From: Burkholderiales bacterium
Lineage (GTDB): Bacteria > Pseudomonadota > Gammaproteobacteria > Burkholderiales > Burkholderiaceae_E
Assembly (NCBI GenBank): GCA_026399875.1
Contig: JAPLQF010000020.1
Span: 55,398 to 119,397 of the forward strand
Direction: 5' to 3'
Length of the DNA stretch: 64,000 nt
In this document: positions 37,335 to 53,027 of the stretch, in pieces
How the letters are laid out: each line of letters opens with the position of its first letter
Numbering within the stretch: the stretch's first letter is position 1
Notes under the pieces: generated by a model
Told to the model about the DNA's origin: nothing
Seen by the model: only the letters and a program-made list of their open reading frames with translations
Database searches by the model: none
Made by a program: the position numbers and the translations under genes

Positions 37335-38462
37335 TCAGGCTGCCAGCGGTGTCCTGTGCAGCGCCGCCAGGTCGATCTTGTAGAGCTGCGCGACGTTGTC
37401 GCACAGGATGGCCTGCCGCTGTTCGCCGCTCAGCACCTTCGACTGCTCGGCAAGCATCTCCTGCGACCAGGGCCAGGTCGAATCCGAATGCGGAAAGTCG
37501 TTGGCCCACATCAATCGGCGCCAGTTCATCTGATCGGCGGAGCGGAAAGCCACCCAGTCGTCCTGGAAGGTGGTGTAGATATGCTCGGAGAAGTATTCGC
37601 TTGGCAGCTTCTCGAGCTTGACGCCCGGCGCGAGCCAGTTGCGGTGGCGCTTGTAGGCATGGTCCATGCGATAGAGGTAATGCGGCACCCAGCCGGCATC
37701 AGCCTCGACACACACCACTCGCAAGTCAGGATGGCGCTGGAAAACGCCGCCGAAAATCAGCGTGCCCATGATGTCCTGATTGCCGCGGATGATCGACAGG
37801 AAGCTGTTGATGCGCGGCCCGCGCACGGTCGAATTGCCACGCGCGGTCAGGATGTGGAATGACAGCGGCAGGTCGAGCTCGATCGCCGCCTCCCACACCG
37901 GGTCATAGATCGGCGAGTCGTAATCTTCGAGCGCCGGATTGCCCGGCATCATCACGCCGCGCAGCCCGAGCGCCTTGATCGCCTTGAAATCCTGAATCAT
38001 CTCGGCAGGCGAGCGACCGGCGGACTGTCCGCAGCCGAGCAGGCGGGTCGGATGCCGACCGCAGAAGTCCGCGATCCAGCGGTTGTAGGCGTCAAAGCAG
38101 GCCTTCTTGTAGTCGAAGTCGGCGTGGTTGCACAGCAGCATGCCCACCGTGGGATAGATGACTTCGGCGGCCACGCCATCGCGGTCCTGATCGGCCATAC
38201 GGGCGTCCGGATCCCAGCCGCCGCGATGCAGGTCGCTGAATTTGACGCCAGTCTCGGTGATCTCTTCCGGCAGCTTGCCGGCGGCAGCGACCAGACCCAG
38301 ATTGATCGGCCGCTTCATGCCATCGATCTGGAAGGCGTCGCCCTGCCCATCGATGGAGATAAGGCGGGGCGCCTTGTCGCGCCATGCCCGGTCGATATGG
38401 GCAGTGTAGGTATCGGGCGCCTCGGTGATATGAGAATCGGCCGAGATGATCGGGTAGCTCAT
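37335..38462 (-). CDS. Amidohydrolase family protein (metal-dependent, PF04909 type)
   Basis: A 375-residue TIM-barrel hydrolase/decarboxylase of the amidohydrolase-2 group (relatives: ACMS decarboxylase, oxalomesaconate hydratase). The metal-site start [12 protein letters not shown] is degenerate relative to the usual DxHx[10 protein letters not shown] and the late [15 protein letters not shown], with the final metal Asp, are clear. Strong AGGAG before ATG 38462. It lies alone between ridA and the divergent uvrA; relatives act on aromatic catabolic intermediates, but the substrate here is unknown. The frame continuing to 39278 is antisense to uvrA. Confidence 0.88.
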   Translation of the reverse strand: MSYPIISADSHITEAPDTYTAHIDRAWRDKAPRLISIDGQGDAFQIDGMKRPINLGLVAAAGKLPEEITETGVKFSDLHRGGWDPDARMADQDRDGVAAEVIYPTVGMLLCNHADFDYKKACFDAYNRWIADFCGRHPTRLLGCGQSAGRSPAEMIQDFKAIKALGLRGVMMPGNPALEDYDSPIYDPVWEAAIELDLPLSFHILTARGNSTVRGPRINSFLSIIRGNQDIMGTLIFGGVFQRHPDLRVVCVEADAGWVPHYLYRMDHAYKRHRNWLAPGVKLEKLPSEYFSEHIYTTFQDDWVAFRSADQMNWRRLMWANDFPHSDSTWPWSQEMLAEQSKVLSGEQRQAILCDNVAQLYKIDLAALHRTPLAA

Positions 38463-38561
38463 GGCGTCTCCTGTCTCTGGTTGTGCCTCCACTATATAGC
38501 GCCGGCGTCGAAAAGCGGGTTTCCCGTACCATCTCCTGCTCTCCTGCGCCGACACACCGCC

Positions 38562-44330
<5,769 letters not shown>

Positions 44331-44813
44331 GCGACGCCACCGGCCGTATGCCTTCGAGCGCAAGCAGATGCTGCTTGCGCTCGAGTCCGCCGGCATAGCC
44401 GGTCAGCGAGCCGTCGCGGCCGATCACCCGGTGACAGGGCACGAAAATCGACACCGGATTACGGCCGACCGCCGCACCCACCGCCCGCACAGCCGCAGGC
44501 GATCCGATCTGTCGTGCAAGCTCACCATAAGTCCTGGTGCGGCCGCGTCCGATGGTTTGCAGCGCGGCCCAGACCCTCTGCTGAAAGGGCGTGCCGTGCA
44601 GTGCAAGCGGCACATCGAGCTCGACCGCCTCACCCTTGAAATAGCGCTCGAGCATCGCCGCCATCCGCTGTGCGATCGGATCGTCATCATGTCGAGGGCC
44701 TAATGTCGTGATCAGTGGCTGATGCTTCTGACCATCAAAATACAGACCGGTCAGCGCGCCGGCATCGAAGGCCAGCGCAATCGGGCCGAGCGGGCTCGGC
44801 AGCAGGGCATGGT

Positions 44814-46403
44814 TCATGAGCAGCGCTCCTGTTCAGCATTGAGGGTTGAGGATGCGGCCTTCCTGACCGCAGCAGCCACTGTCAGCGACCGCCACAGATG
44901 CATCACCGCATAGCCGCGCCAGGGCCGCCAGAGCTCGGCCGCGGCGATTGCCGCGCGTGGCGTCGCGACGCCCAGCGCCTTCATCACACCAACGTCGGCC
45001 GCCGGAAACGCATCCGGCCAGCCGAGGGCGCGCATGGCGATATAGTGGGCGGTCCAGTCGCCGATGCCGGGCACCGCTTTCAGGCGAGCGATGGTGGCAT
45101 CGACCTCGACCCCCGACTCAAGCATCAGCCCTTCCTCGGCCACGGCACGGGCCAATGCGATCAGGGTGCGCGAGCGCTGCCGGGTCACGCCCAGCGCACC
45201 GATCGCCTCGGCCGACAGCGCTGCCACCGCAGCGGCCGATGGAAACGCGCGCGACAGCTCGGGCCAGGGTGTGGCAACCGGCTCGCCGAAGGCGACTGCA
45301 AATCGGCCGGTCAGCACACTGGCCTGCTTCACCGTCACCTGCTGGCCGAGGATGGCCCGCACCGCGATCTCGAAACCATCAAAGGCACCAGGCAAGCGGA
45401 CGCCCTCAAAGCCCGCCGCCAGATCACCCAGGCCCTGCGCCACCTCATCGGGTCGTGCGCCGAGATCGAAGGCGCGCCGCACTCGTCCGAGTGCAGCCGG
45501 GATCACGCCCACCAGCGCGGCATCGATCCGCACCTCGAGCACATGCCGCGCCGCCGCCCGACCCGCAGGATGGGCGACCTCGATCCATCCGATGCGATGA
45601 CCGCCTCCGGGTGCGGGCAGCCTCACGATGCGCCGATAGACCGGCAAACCACAGTGCCCTTGGGCCGGTCCACGACCACGCCTCTCGACAGGCGGTGGAA
45701 CATCAACGTACTCGACACCATCAATCGCCCTGCGGCCCAGAAACTCGGTGAGCCACAACCAGTCGAGTGGTGGTCGATAGGCCAGCCGGCACTGCACGAT
45801 GGCGTCGTCCCCGGCGTGGGCCGGCCGGGCTGCACGGCGCAGGCTGGAGGGTGCAAGCCGATATCGACGCACAAAGCAGTCGTTGAAGCGGCGCAGGCTC
45901 GAAAAGCCCGCGGCAAGCGCCACCTCAGTCACCGGCAAGGCGGTGTCGGTCAGCAGCCTTTTGGCCAGCAGCAGCCGCTGGGTCTGGGCATAGTCGATCG
46001 GCGAGACGCCGAACTGCGCATCGAAGACCCGCCGCAGATGGCGGTCGGTCACACCAAGTTGCCGCGCGATCGCAGGCAGACCACCGACCGTGAGCGCGCC
46101 GTCTTCAATCATCGCCGCAGCCGACTGCGCGAGCCGGGCGCTGGCATCAACGCTCGAATGACCCGGCGCCAATTCGGGGCGACAGCGCAGACAGGGCCGA
46201 AAGCCGGCGTGCTCGGCCGCGGCTGCGCTCGAATAAAAGCGGCAATTCTCGCGGCGCGGCGTTCGGGCGGTGCAGATCGGCCTGCAATAGATGCCGGTGC
46301 TGGTCACGCCAACGAAGAAGCGACCATCGAAGCGGGCGTCCCGCGCACGAAGCATCTGCCAGCACAGGGCAGCGTCGGTGGTTTGTGGCAGCATCCCTGA
46401 CAT
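44814..46403 (-). CDS. Ada-type regulator fused to AlkA 3-methyladenine glycosylase
   Basis: A 529-residue fusion in three parts. The Ada N-terminal zinc domain (residues about 10-80) has cysteines in YCRPICTAR and CLRCRPE, one of which accepts methyl from phosphotriesters. An AraC helix-turn-helix (about 85-190) has AARQLGVTDRHLRRVFDA... and PVTEVALAAGFSSLRRFNDCF. The AlkA glycosylase (about 220-510) has AVRAILGQQVTVKQA, the hairpin VPGIGDWTAHYIAMRAL and the catalytic Asp in FPAADVGVM. It probably induces and performs alkylation repair, while the Ogt part of classical Ada is the separate downstream gene. Start uncertain: ATG 46403, 46394, or 46454, which overlaps the pgi start. Confidence 0.92.
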   Translation of the reverse strand: MSGMLPQTTDAALCWQMLRARDARFDGRFFVGVTSTGIYCRPICTARTPRRENCRFYSSAAAAEHAGFRPCLRCRPELAPGHSSVDASARLAQSAAAMIEDGALTVGGLPAIARQLGVTDRHLRRVFDAQFGVSPIDYAQTQRLLLAKRLLTDTALPVTEVALAAGFSSLRRFNDCFVRRYRLAPSSLRRAARPAHAGDDAIVQCRLAYRPPLDWLWLTEFLGRRAIDGVEYVDVPPPVERRGRGPAQGHCGLPVYRRIVRLPAPGGGHRIGWIEVAHPAGRAAARHVLEVRIDAALVGVIPAALGRVRRAFDLGARPDEVAQGLGDLAAGFEGVRLPGAFDGFEIAVRAILGQQVTVKQASVLTGRFAVAFGEPVATPWPELSRAFPSAAAVAALSAEAIGALGVTRQRSRTLIALARAVAEEGLMLESGVEVDATIARLKAVPGIGDWTAHYIAMRALGWPDAFPAADVGVMKALGVATPRAAIAAAELWRPWRGYAVMHLWRSLTVAAAVRKAASSTLNAEQERCS

Positions 46404-46452
46404 ACGGCGGATTATCCGCTCGCTCCAATCCCAGCGCTCGCCATATTCGGAC

Positions 46453-48030
46453 ATGACTGCCTCTTCCCACGACCCAGGGCAAATCGCCCTGCCTGAGATC
46501 GAGTCGCTGCAGGCCCATGCCGCGCGTCTTCAGACGCTCGCGTTGCGCGATCTGCTTGGTGACGACCCGGACCGATCGACGCGCCTGTCGCTCGATGCCG
46601 GCCCGATTCACGCCGACTTCTCGCGCCAGCGCATCGACGCCGCCGTGCTGCACGATCTTGAGGCCTGGGCACTGCGCTGCGGCTTTGCGAATTCGCGTGA
46701 CGACCTGTTTGCCGGCCGCATCGTCAATCCGACCGAACAGCGACCCGCGCTGCACACCGTCCTGCGTGGCGTCGGCGGCGATCCCGACCTTGCGGCCTCG
46801 GTCGCGCTTGAGCGCCGGCGCATGGCCGACCTCGCCAAGCGCCTGCGCAGCGGCCATCTGCACGGCTTTCGCGGTCTGCCGATCACCACCGTGGTCTGCA
46901 TCGGCATCGGTGGCTCCGACCTCGGGCCGCGCCTGGTTTGCGATGCCCTGACAGGCGCAGGCGATTTTGATGTGCGCTTTGTCGCCAATGTCGACCCGGA
47001 TGACCTTGAGCGCGAGCTGCGCGGGCTCGATGCGGCCACAACCGCGTTTGCCGTCATCTCCAAGACCTTCACCACCCGCGAGACACTCGCCAATGCGGCG
47101 GCGGCACGCGCCTGGCTGCTCGCCGGCGGATGCCCTCAGGCCACGCTGGCCGATCAGTTCATCGGCATCACCGCGGCACCCGAGGCCGCGCGACGATGGG
47201 GCATCAGCGACGCGCTGATGCTCACCTTCTGGGAGGGGGTTGGCGGGCGGTATTCACTGTGGTCAAGCGTCGGTTTTGGTGTGGCGCTGGCCTGCGGCGT
47301 CGAGGCTTTCGATGCCCTGCTTGATGGCGCGGCGCTGGTCGACCGGCATTTTCGTGACGCACCGCTGTCAGAGAACCTGCCGGCTCGCATCGGCCTGATC
47401 TCGGTCTGGAACCGGTCTTTTCTCGGTCTGTCTTCGCAGGCGGTAGTGCCCTATGCCGAGCGCCTGCGACTGCTGCCGGCCTGGCTGCAGCAACTGGTCA
47501 TGGAGAGCAACGGCAAGTCGGCAGCGATTGCCGGCGGCAGGGTTTCCCTGAAGACCTCGCCGGTGATCTGGGGCACCTGCGGCACGAATGCCCAGCACTC
47601 CTACTTCCAGCAGCTTCATCAGGGGCCGGACATCGTGCCGGTCGACTTCATCGTCGCGCGGCGCAGCCGTACCGACGCCCTCGGCGCGGATGACGATCGC
47701 CATCGGATCCTGGTGGCCAACTGCCTCGCGCAGTCGGCAGCACTGGCACTCGGCAGGACCTCCGACGACCCGCACCGCAGCTTCCCGGGCAATCGGCCGA
47801 GTTCGATGCTGATCATTGCGCAGCTCGATGCCCAGGCGCTCGGCGCCCTGCTGGCCTGCTACGAGCACGCCACGTTTACCGCGGCGGTGGTGCTCGGCAT
47901 CAACCCCTTCGATCAGTTCGGTGTCGAGCTCGGCAAGGTCCTGGCGGGCGAAGTCGAATCGCTGCTGGCGGGCGGCGCCGCAGTGGGGCTCGACGCCACG
48001 ACGCACGCCCTGGCCGACCGGCTGCGCTGA
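46453..48030 (+). CDS. pgi: Glucose-6-phosphate isomerase
   Basis: Interconverts glucose-6-phosphate and fructose-6-phosphate. The 525-residue product starts MTASSHDPGQIALPE. Family motifs: VVCIGIGGSDLGPRLV, VISKTFTTRETLANA, GGRYSLWSSVGFGVALACG, VMESNGKSAAI and GTNAQHSYFQQLHQG, containing the active-site Glu and His. The frame upstream of 46453 is antisense to the alkA fusion. Divergent from that gene; the two potential ATGs overlap in CATG (46452-46455). Confidence 0.97.
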   Translation: MTASSHDPGQIALPEIESLQAHAARLQTLALRDLLGDDPDRSTRLSLDAGPIHADFSRQRIDAAVLHDLEAWALRCGFANSRDDLFAGRIVNPTEQRPALHTVLRGVGGDPDLAASVALERRRMADLAKRLRSGHLHGFRGLPITTVVCIGIGGSDLGPRLVCDALTGAGDFDVRFVANVDPDDLERELRGLDAATTAFAVISKTFTTRETLANAAAARAWLLAGGCPQATLADQFIGITAAPEAARRWGISDALMLTFWEGVGGRYSLWSSVGFGVALACGVEAFDALLDGAALVDRHFRDAPLSENLPARIGLISVWNRSFLGLSSQAVVPYAERLRLLPAWLQQLVMESNGKSAAIAGGRVSLKTSPVIWGTCGTNAQHSYFQQLHQGPDIVPVDFIVARRSRTDALGADDDRHRILVANCLAQSAALALGRTSDDPHRSFPGNRPSSMLIIAQLDAQALGALLACYEHATFTAAVVLGINPFDQFGVELGKVLAGEVESLLAGGAAVGLDATTHALADRLR

Positions 48031-48033
48031 CTT

Positions 48034-48062
48034 AATCGGGGTCAGAAGAGAATTTTCCCCCG
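48034..48062. repeat. Short REP-like element with GGGGTCAGA...TTTTCCCC
   Basis: In the 35-bp gap between the convergent pgi and molybdopterin-dehydrogenase genes lies TAATCGGGGTCAGAAGAG followed by AATTTTCCCCCG, an imperfect inverted repeat with GGGG and CCCC ends. The GGGGTCAG...TTTTCCCC layout resembles short repeats linked to REP-associated (IS200-like) transposases in many proteobacteria. This is from memory; no second copy is in the window. Confidence 0.3.
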
Positions 48063-48065
48063 TCT

Positions 48066-50336
48066 TCAGGCGAGTTTCAGCGGCAGCGAACGCAGACGCT
48101 GCCCAGTCGCGACAAACACCGCATTGGCAACCGCAGCGGCCACCGGCGGCACCATCGGCTCGCCCACACCTTCAGGCCAGGCGGTCGAGGCGATGATCTC
48201 TGTTTCGACCACCGGTGCATCGCTCATGCGCAGCACTGGGTAGTCATGAAAGTTGGTCTGCTTCACCTGTCCCTTGTCGATCGTGATCTCACCGTACAGC
48301 GCCGCGCTCAAGCCGAACACCACACTGCTTTCGGCCTGCTGACGAATGAGATTCGGGTTCACCGCACGACCACAATCGATCACGCAGATCACCCGATCAA
48401 CCCGGATCCGCTTGTCGCGGCTTACCGTGACCTCAGCCACCTGAGCCACGATCGAGCCGAAGGATTCATGCAGCGCGATGCCCCGACCGCGCTTGCCGCC
48501 CTCGCCGTCAATCGGCAAGGGCGAACCCCAGGCGCCGAGTTCGGCTGCCCGCTGCAGCACTTTCAGATGCCGGGGATGACGTTGCAGCAGGCCAGCCCGA
48601 AACGCCATCGGATCCTGCCCCGCGAATCCGGCCACTTCGTCCATGAAGCATTCCTTGAAGAAGGCCTGATGCGAATGGCCGACCGAGCGCCAGAAGCCGA
48701 CCGGAACCGGCTCAACTGTCGCCTCGTGCGCGATGCGCGCCGCCGCAAACTCATAGGGCTGGTCAAAGGCCCCTTCACTGGTGGTCTTGTCCGGACCAAC
48801 TGCCGGCAGATCGAAGATGCGGCCCAGCACCGCCGGCACGATCGCCTGGCCCGCCGACAGGTTTCGCCAGACGGTCAGCCGACCCTGCGCATCGAAGCCC
48901 GCCTCAAAGCGGGCGAGCGTCGCCGGCCGGTAGAAATCATGCGTCATGTCCTGCTCACGCGACCAGAGGGTCTGCACCGGTGCGCCATCGGCGGCCATGG
49001 CGATTGCTGCGGCCTGGCCGATAAAGTCGACATCGAGCCGGCGACCGAATCCACCGCCGAGATACTGGACCTGAATATCGACCTTGTCGGCATCCAGTCC
49101 GGTGGCCTTGGCCACCGCGCGCCGGGCCAGATCGGGTGTCTGGGTCGAGACCCACGCGGTCGCACGGCCATCGCGGATCTGCACCGTGCAATTCATCGGC
49201 TCAAGCGCTGCATGCGCCAGATAGGGTGCCCGATACTCGGCAGACAGCTTTTTCGCCGCGACCGCCATCGCGCCATCGGCATCACCGACTGACCTGAAGG
49301 CGTGGCCTTTGCCGCTGTCCAGCGTGGCGGCAAGCCTGGCGAAGATATCGGCGCTCGACACCCCGGCGGCGGCACCCTCGTCCCAGGAGACCTGCACCTG
49401 CTCGAGCGCCTTCATCGCCCGCCACGGATTGTCGGCAATCACCGCCACACCGCCGGTGCCGCCATGATGACCCGCCACCGCGATCACCTTTTTCACGCCT
49501 TGCAGTCCCGCCGCCTTGCCGGCATCGAAGGACTTCACCTTGCCGCCAAGCGTCGGGCACATCAGCACGCTCGCGTAGAGCATGCCCGGGCGAACCACAT
49601 CGATGCCAAAGCCGGCACGACCATCCGACTTGATCGGCCCGTCGAGCCGCTGCAAAGGCTTGCCGATCAAGGTGAAGGCCGAATCCGCCTTCAGGCTGAC
49701 ATCGGTCGGAACCGGCCGCTTCGCCGCGGCTTGCACCAGTTCGCCGAAGCCGGCTTTTCGACCCGATGCATGACCGATCTGGCCGCCTGCCACGGTGATT
49801 TCACCGGCCGGCACGCCCCACAGGTCAGCCGCCGCGCCAACCAGCATCGCCCTCACGCTCGCGCCCGCCTGGCGCATCGGCATCCAGAGGTCTTTCATGC
49901 TCGACGAGCCGCCGGTCATCATCACGCCGAACTCGCGCATGACCTTGGCGGTCATCCGGCCGGCGAAGTGCTTGATGGCCCCCTCATCGTCGGGATGAAA
50001 GGGCAATCCGTCGACTGTGGTGGCAATGTTGTTGTAGATCGGATCGATACCGGTGTAAGCGGTGCGCACCTGAGCCCAGTCGGCATCAAGCTCATCGGCC
50101 AGCAGCATGGCCAGACCGGTATGAATGCCCTGCCCCATCTCCGACTTCGCCATGAACACCGTGACCGTGCCGTCAGTGCCCAGGCTGACCCAGCCGTTGA
50201 AGGCCACCTGCCCCGGTGCCACGGCCGGCAAAACCGACGGCATCAGTCGCTGGCGTACTGGCATCAGCCCCCAGCCGACCGTCAGCCCGCCCACCGCTGC
50301 AATCGTTCCCAGGATGAAATTCCGGCGTGTCGACAT
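48066..50336 (-). CDS. Xanthine dehydrogenase-family molybdopterin-binding subunit (IorB-like, exported)
   Basis: Large catalytic subunit of a molybdenum hydroxylase such as isoquinoline 1-oxidoreductase or periplasmic aldehyde dehydrogenase. The 756 residues start MSTRRNFILGTIAAVGG, a twin-arginine signal, so the folded cofactor enzyme is probably exported. Molybdopterin-contact segments: KSEMGQGIHTGLAMLLADEL, YLGGGFGRRLDVDF, VPVGFWRSVGHSHQAFFKE and the C-terminal GVGEPMVPPVAAAVANAVF, whose GEP Glu is the catalytic base position. The usual [2Fe-2S] small subunit and cytochrome partner are not adjacent, so it must pair with a distant gene or be a remnant. Confidence 0.88.
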   Translation of the reverse strand: MSTRRNFILGTIAAVGGLTVGWGLMPVRQRLMPSVLPAVAPGQVAFNGWVSLGTDGTVTVFMAKSEMGQGIHTGLAMLLADELDADWAQVRTAYTGIDPIYNNIATTVDGLPFHPDDEGAIKHFAGRMTAKVMREFGVMMTGGSSSMKDLWMPMRQAGASVRAMLVGAAADLWGVPAGEITVAGGQIGHASGRKAGFGELVQAAAKRPVPTDVSLKADSAFTLIGKPLQRLDGPIKSDGRAGFGIDVVRPGMLYASVLMCPTLGGKVKSFDAGKAAGLQGVKKVIAVAGHHGGTGGVAVIADNPWRAMKALEQVQVSWDEGAAAGVSSADIFARLAATLDSGKGHAFRSVGDADGAMAVAAKKLSAEYRAPYLAHAALEPMNCTVQIRDGRATAWVSTQTPDLARRAVAKATGLDADKVDIQVQYLGGGFGRRLDVDFIGQAAAIAMAADGAPVQTLWSREQDMTHDFYRPATLARFEAGFDAQGRLTVWRNLSAGQAIVPAVLGRIFDLPAVGPDKTTSEGAFDQPYEFAAARIAHEATVEPVPVGFWRSVGHSHQAFFKECFMDEVAGFAGQDPMAFRAGLLQRHPRHLKVLQRAAELGAWGSPLPIDGEGGKRGRGIALHESFGSIVAQVAEVTVSRDKRIRVDRVICVIDCGRAVNPNLIRQQAESSVVFGLSAALYGEITIDKGQVKQTNFHDYPVLRMSDAPVVETEIIASTAWPEGVGEPMVPPVAAAVANAVFVATGQRLRSLPLKLA

Positions 50337-50473
50337 GGTCCTCTCGCGCTTTTGGAGGTCGGCAAAGCGCTTGATGGTGCCACAGCCGCAATACCCCGGC
50401 CCTGACTTGATTCCTGCGATTTCGGATCAAGCTCAATCGGGCGCATGCTGGTGCCACAAGGTCCGACTCAGCC

Positions 50474-52936
50474 ATGAACGATATCAGCACCACCCTCAGG
50501 CTTCCGATAGAAGGCATGTCCTGCGCCTCCTGCGCGACTCGGGTCGAGCGCGCCCTGCGCAAGGTGCCCGGCGTGAGCGATGCCAGCGTCAACCTCGCCA
50601 CCGAGACCGCCAGCGTGAGCGGTGCATCGCTGTCGCGACAGACGCTGGTTGATGCAATTGTCAGGGCCGGTTACCAGAGCCCGACCGATCAGGCCGCCGA
50701 GAGCCCCATCCACGCCGAGATGCCTGCGGCCACCGAGCCGGACGGCCCAACCTCCGATTCGCCTGCCACCGACGCGGCCGATGCCACCGATCCCGCCGAG
50801 GCTCCCCCGCGAAACGCCCAGTCCGAGGCCGCCGCAAAGCGCCTGCTGCACGAGCGGCGCCAGCTCGCCCTGGCCCTGCTGCTGACCGCACCGCTGGTGC
50901 TGCCGATGCTGGCTGCGCCCTTCGGGTATTCGCTCATGCTGCCGGCCTGGATGCAGTTCGCCCTGGCCACACCGGTGCAATTCCTGATCGGCGCGCGCTT
51001 TTATGTCGCCGGCTTCAAGGCCGTCAGAGCCGGATCGGCCAATATGGATCTGCTGGTCGCGCTGGGCACGTCGGCCGGCTGGGGGCTGTCGACCTGGCTG
51101 TGGCTGACAGCCCATCCCGGCCACGAACCGCATCTCTACTTCGAAGCCTCGGCAGTCGTGGTCGCCCTGGTGCTGCTTGGCAAATACCTCGAGTCGCGCG
51201 CCAAACGCCAGACCACCGAGGCGATCCGTGCCCTGAACGCGCTGCGACCCGATACCGTCCGCCGCCAACTCGGCGCATCCATCGAAACCGTCCCCATTGC
51301 TCGCATTGCGGTCGGCGATCGGGTGGTCGTGCTGCCGGGCGAGCGCCTGCCGGTCGATGGCGTGCTGCTCGAAGGCACTACCCAGGTCGACGAATCGATG
51401 CTGACCGGCGAGCCGCTGCCGATCGACAAGCAGGTCGGCGATCGCCTCACCGGCGGCTCGATCAACGGCGACGGTCAGATCGTGCTTCAGGTCGGGGCGG
51501 TCGGCACCGAGACGGTGCTGGCCAGGATCATCCGGATGGTCGAGGACGCCCAGGCTGCCAAGGCGCCGATCCAGCGCATCGTCGATCGGGTCTCATCGAT
51601 TTTCGTGCCGGCGGTGCTCGGGATTGCCTGTCTCACGTTCATCGGCTGGCTTGCCACCGGTCACGGCATCGAGCCGGCCACGATCAGCGCGGTGGCGGTA
51701 CTGGTCATCGCCTGCCCCTGCGCGCTCGGTCTGGCCACACCGGCTGCCATCATGGCCGGTACCGGTGTGGCCGCCCGCAAGGGCATTCTGATCCGGGACG
51801 CCCAGGCGCTCGAACTCGCGCAGCGCATCACGGTGGTGGCCTTTGACAAGACCGGCACGCTCACCGTCGGGCATCCGGTGCTCACCGACACGATTCCGAC
51901 CGGCACTGCCGATGTGATGCGACTGCTTGGCCTGACTGCGGCGCTGCAGTCGGGCAGCGAACATCCGCTCGCAAGGGCTGTCATCGCTGCTGCCGCCGCG
52001 GCCCAGGCACCGGCACTGATCGCGACCGATGTCCATGCCCTGCCCGGACGAGGCATCGAAGGTCGCGTCGAAGGCCGACTGCTGCGCATCGGCAGCGAGC
52101 GGCTCGCCCGCGAGCTCGGCGCCATCGCGGATATCGACGCCACCGCCCGCATTGAGTCGACTGCTGCATCGAGTGACAAATCGATCATCGAGTCGGGCCA
52201 GGCGCACGACCGCCAGACACTCATGAGCGAAGCGACCCGCCTGCAGCGTGAGGGGCGCACGGTCTCGTGGGTGATCGACGAAGACAAGGGCGGACAGGCT
52301 CGCGCAATCGGATTGCTGGCCTTCGGCGACACCGTCAAACCCGGTGCCCACGAGGCGATCGCGCAGTTGAGTGCGATGGGCATTCGCAGCGTCATGATCA
52401 CCGGCGACAACCAGGGCGCCGCGCAGGCCATGGCAGCTCAACTGGGCATCTCCGAGTTCATCGCCAACGTGTTGCCGATCGACAAGGCTCATGCGGTCAA
52501 TCAGTTGCGAACCCGCGACGACACCGTGGTCGCCATGGTCGGCGATGGCATCAACGACGCCCCGGCGCTTGCTGCCGCCGATGTCGGCATCGCCATGGCG
52601 ACCGGCACCGATGTCGCCATGCAGACTGCCGGCATCACGCTGATGCGCGGCGATCCGGCACTCGTGCCGATCGCGATCGACCTGTCGGCAAGAACCGTCG
52701 CCAAGATTCACCAGAACCTCTTCTGGGCCTTCATCTACAACATCGTCGGTATACCGCTGGCGGCCTTCGGCTGGCTATCCCCGGTGATTGCAGGCGCTGC
52801 AATGGCGATGAGTTCGGTGAGCGTAGTCAGCAACGCCTTGTTGCTGCAATATCGACCCGATCGGGTACGGATCTTGCGACACGGCCACGGTGGGGGTTTC
52901 TTTAAATGGCTGACTGACCGCCCATCGGGACGATGA
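50474..52936 (+). CDS. copA: Copper-transporting P1B-type ATPase CopA
   Basis: Inner-membrane Cu+ export pump of 820 residues. One N-terminal heavy-metal domain with GMSCASC (Cys17 and Cys20), then an unusual 50-residue acidic, Pro/Ala-rich linker (residues about 70-122), eight hydrophobic segments, the metal-site CPC at 414-416, the phosphorylation motif DKTGTLT (Asp458), the HP motif GSEHPLARA and [19 protein letters not shown] with a downstream SSVSVVSNA points to Cu+ rather than Zn2+. No CueR-type regulator or chaperone gene is adjacent. Confidence 0.93.
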   Translation: MNDISTTLRLPIEGMSCASCATRVERALRKVPGVSDASVNLATETASVSGASLSRQTLVDAIVRAGYQSPTDQAAESPIHAEMPAATEPDGPTSDSPATDAADATDPAEAPPRNAQSEAAAKRLLHERRQLALALLLTAPLVLPMLAAPFGYSLMLPAWMQFALATPVQFLIGARFYVAGFKAVRAGSANMDLLVALGTSAGWGLSTWLWLTAHPGHEPHLYFEASAVVVALVLLGKYLESRAKRQTTEAIRALNALRPDTVRRQLGASIETVPIARIAVGDRVVVLPGERLPVDGVLLEGTTQVDESMLTGEPLPIDKQVGDRLTGGSINGDGQIVLQVGAVGTETVLARIIRMVEDAQAAKAPIQRIVDRVSSIFVPAVLGIACLTFIGWLATGHGIEPATISAVAVLVIACPCALGLATPAAIMAGTGVAARKGILIRDAQALELAQRITVVAFDKTGTLTVGHPVLTDTIPTGTADVMRLLGLTAALQSGSEHPLARAVIAAAAAAQAPALIATDVHALPGRGIEGRVEGRLLRIGSERLARELGAIADIDATARIESTAASSDKSIIESGQAHDRQTLMSEATRLQREGRTVSWVIDEDKGGQARAIGLLAFGDTVKPGAHEAIAQLSAMGIRSVMITGDNQGAAQAMAAQLGISEFIANVLPIDKAHAVNQLRTRDDTVVAMVGDGINDAPALAAADVGIAMATGTDVAMQTAGITLMRGDPALVPIAIDLSARTVAKIHQNLFWAFIYNIVGIPLAAFGWLSPVIAGAAMAMSSVSVVSNALLLQYRPDRVRILRHGHGGGFFKWLTDRPSGR

Positions 52937-53027
52937 CCTCATGTGTCTCATTTGTTGCAATTTAACAGGCGTACCGGATCAAACAGGTCCACCATCGATT
53001 CACTGCTGACGTGACAGGAGCTCGCAC

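Noticed and set aside
44898..46400. 500-codon frame antisense to the Ada-AlkA fusion
   Set aside because: Arg/His/Gln-rich shadow; the fusion protein has complete domains and motifs.
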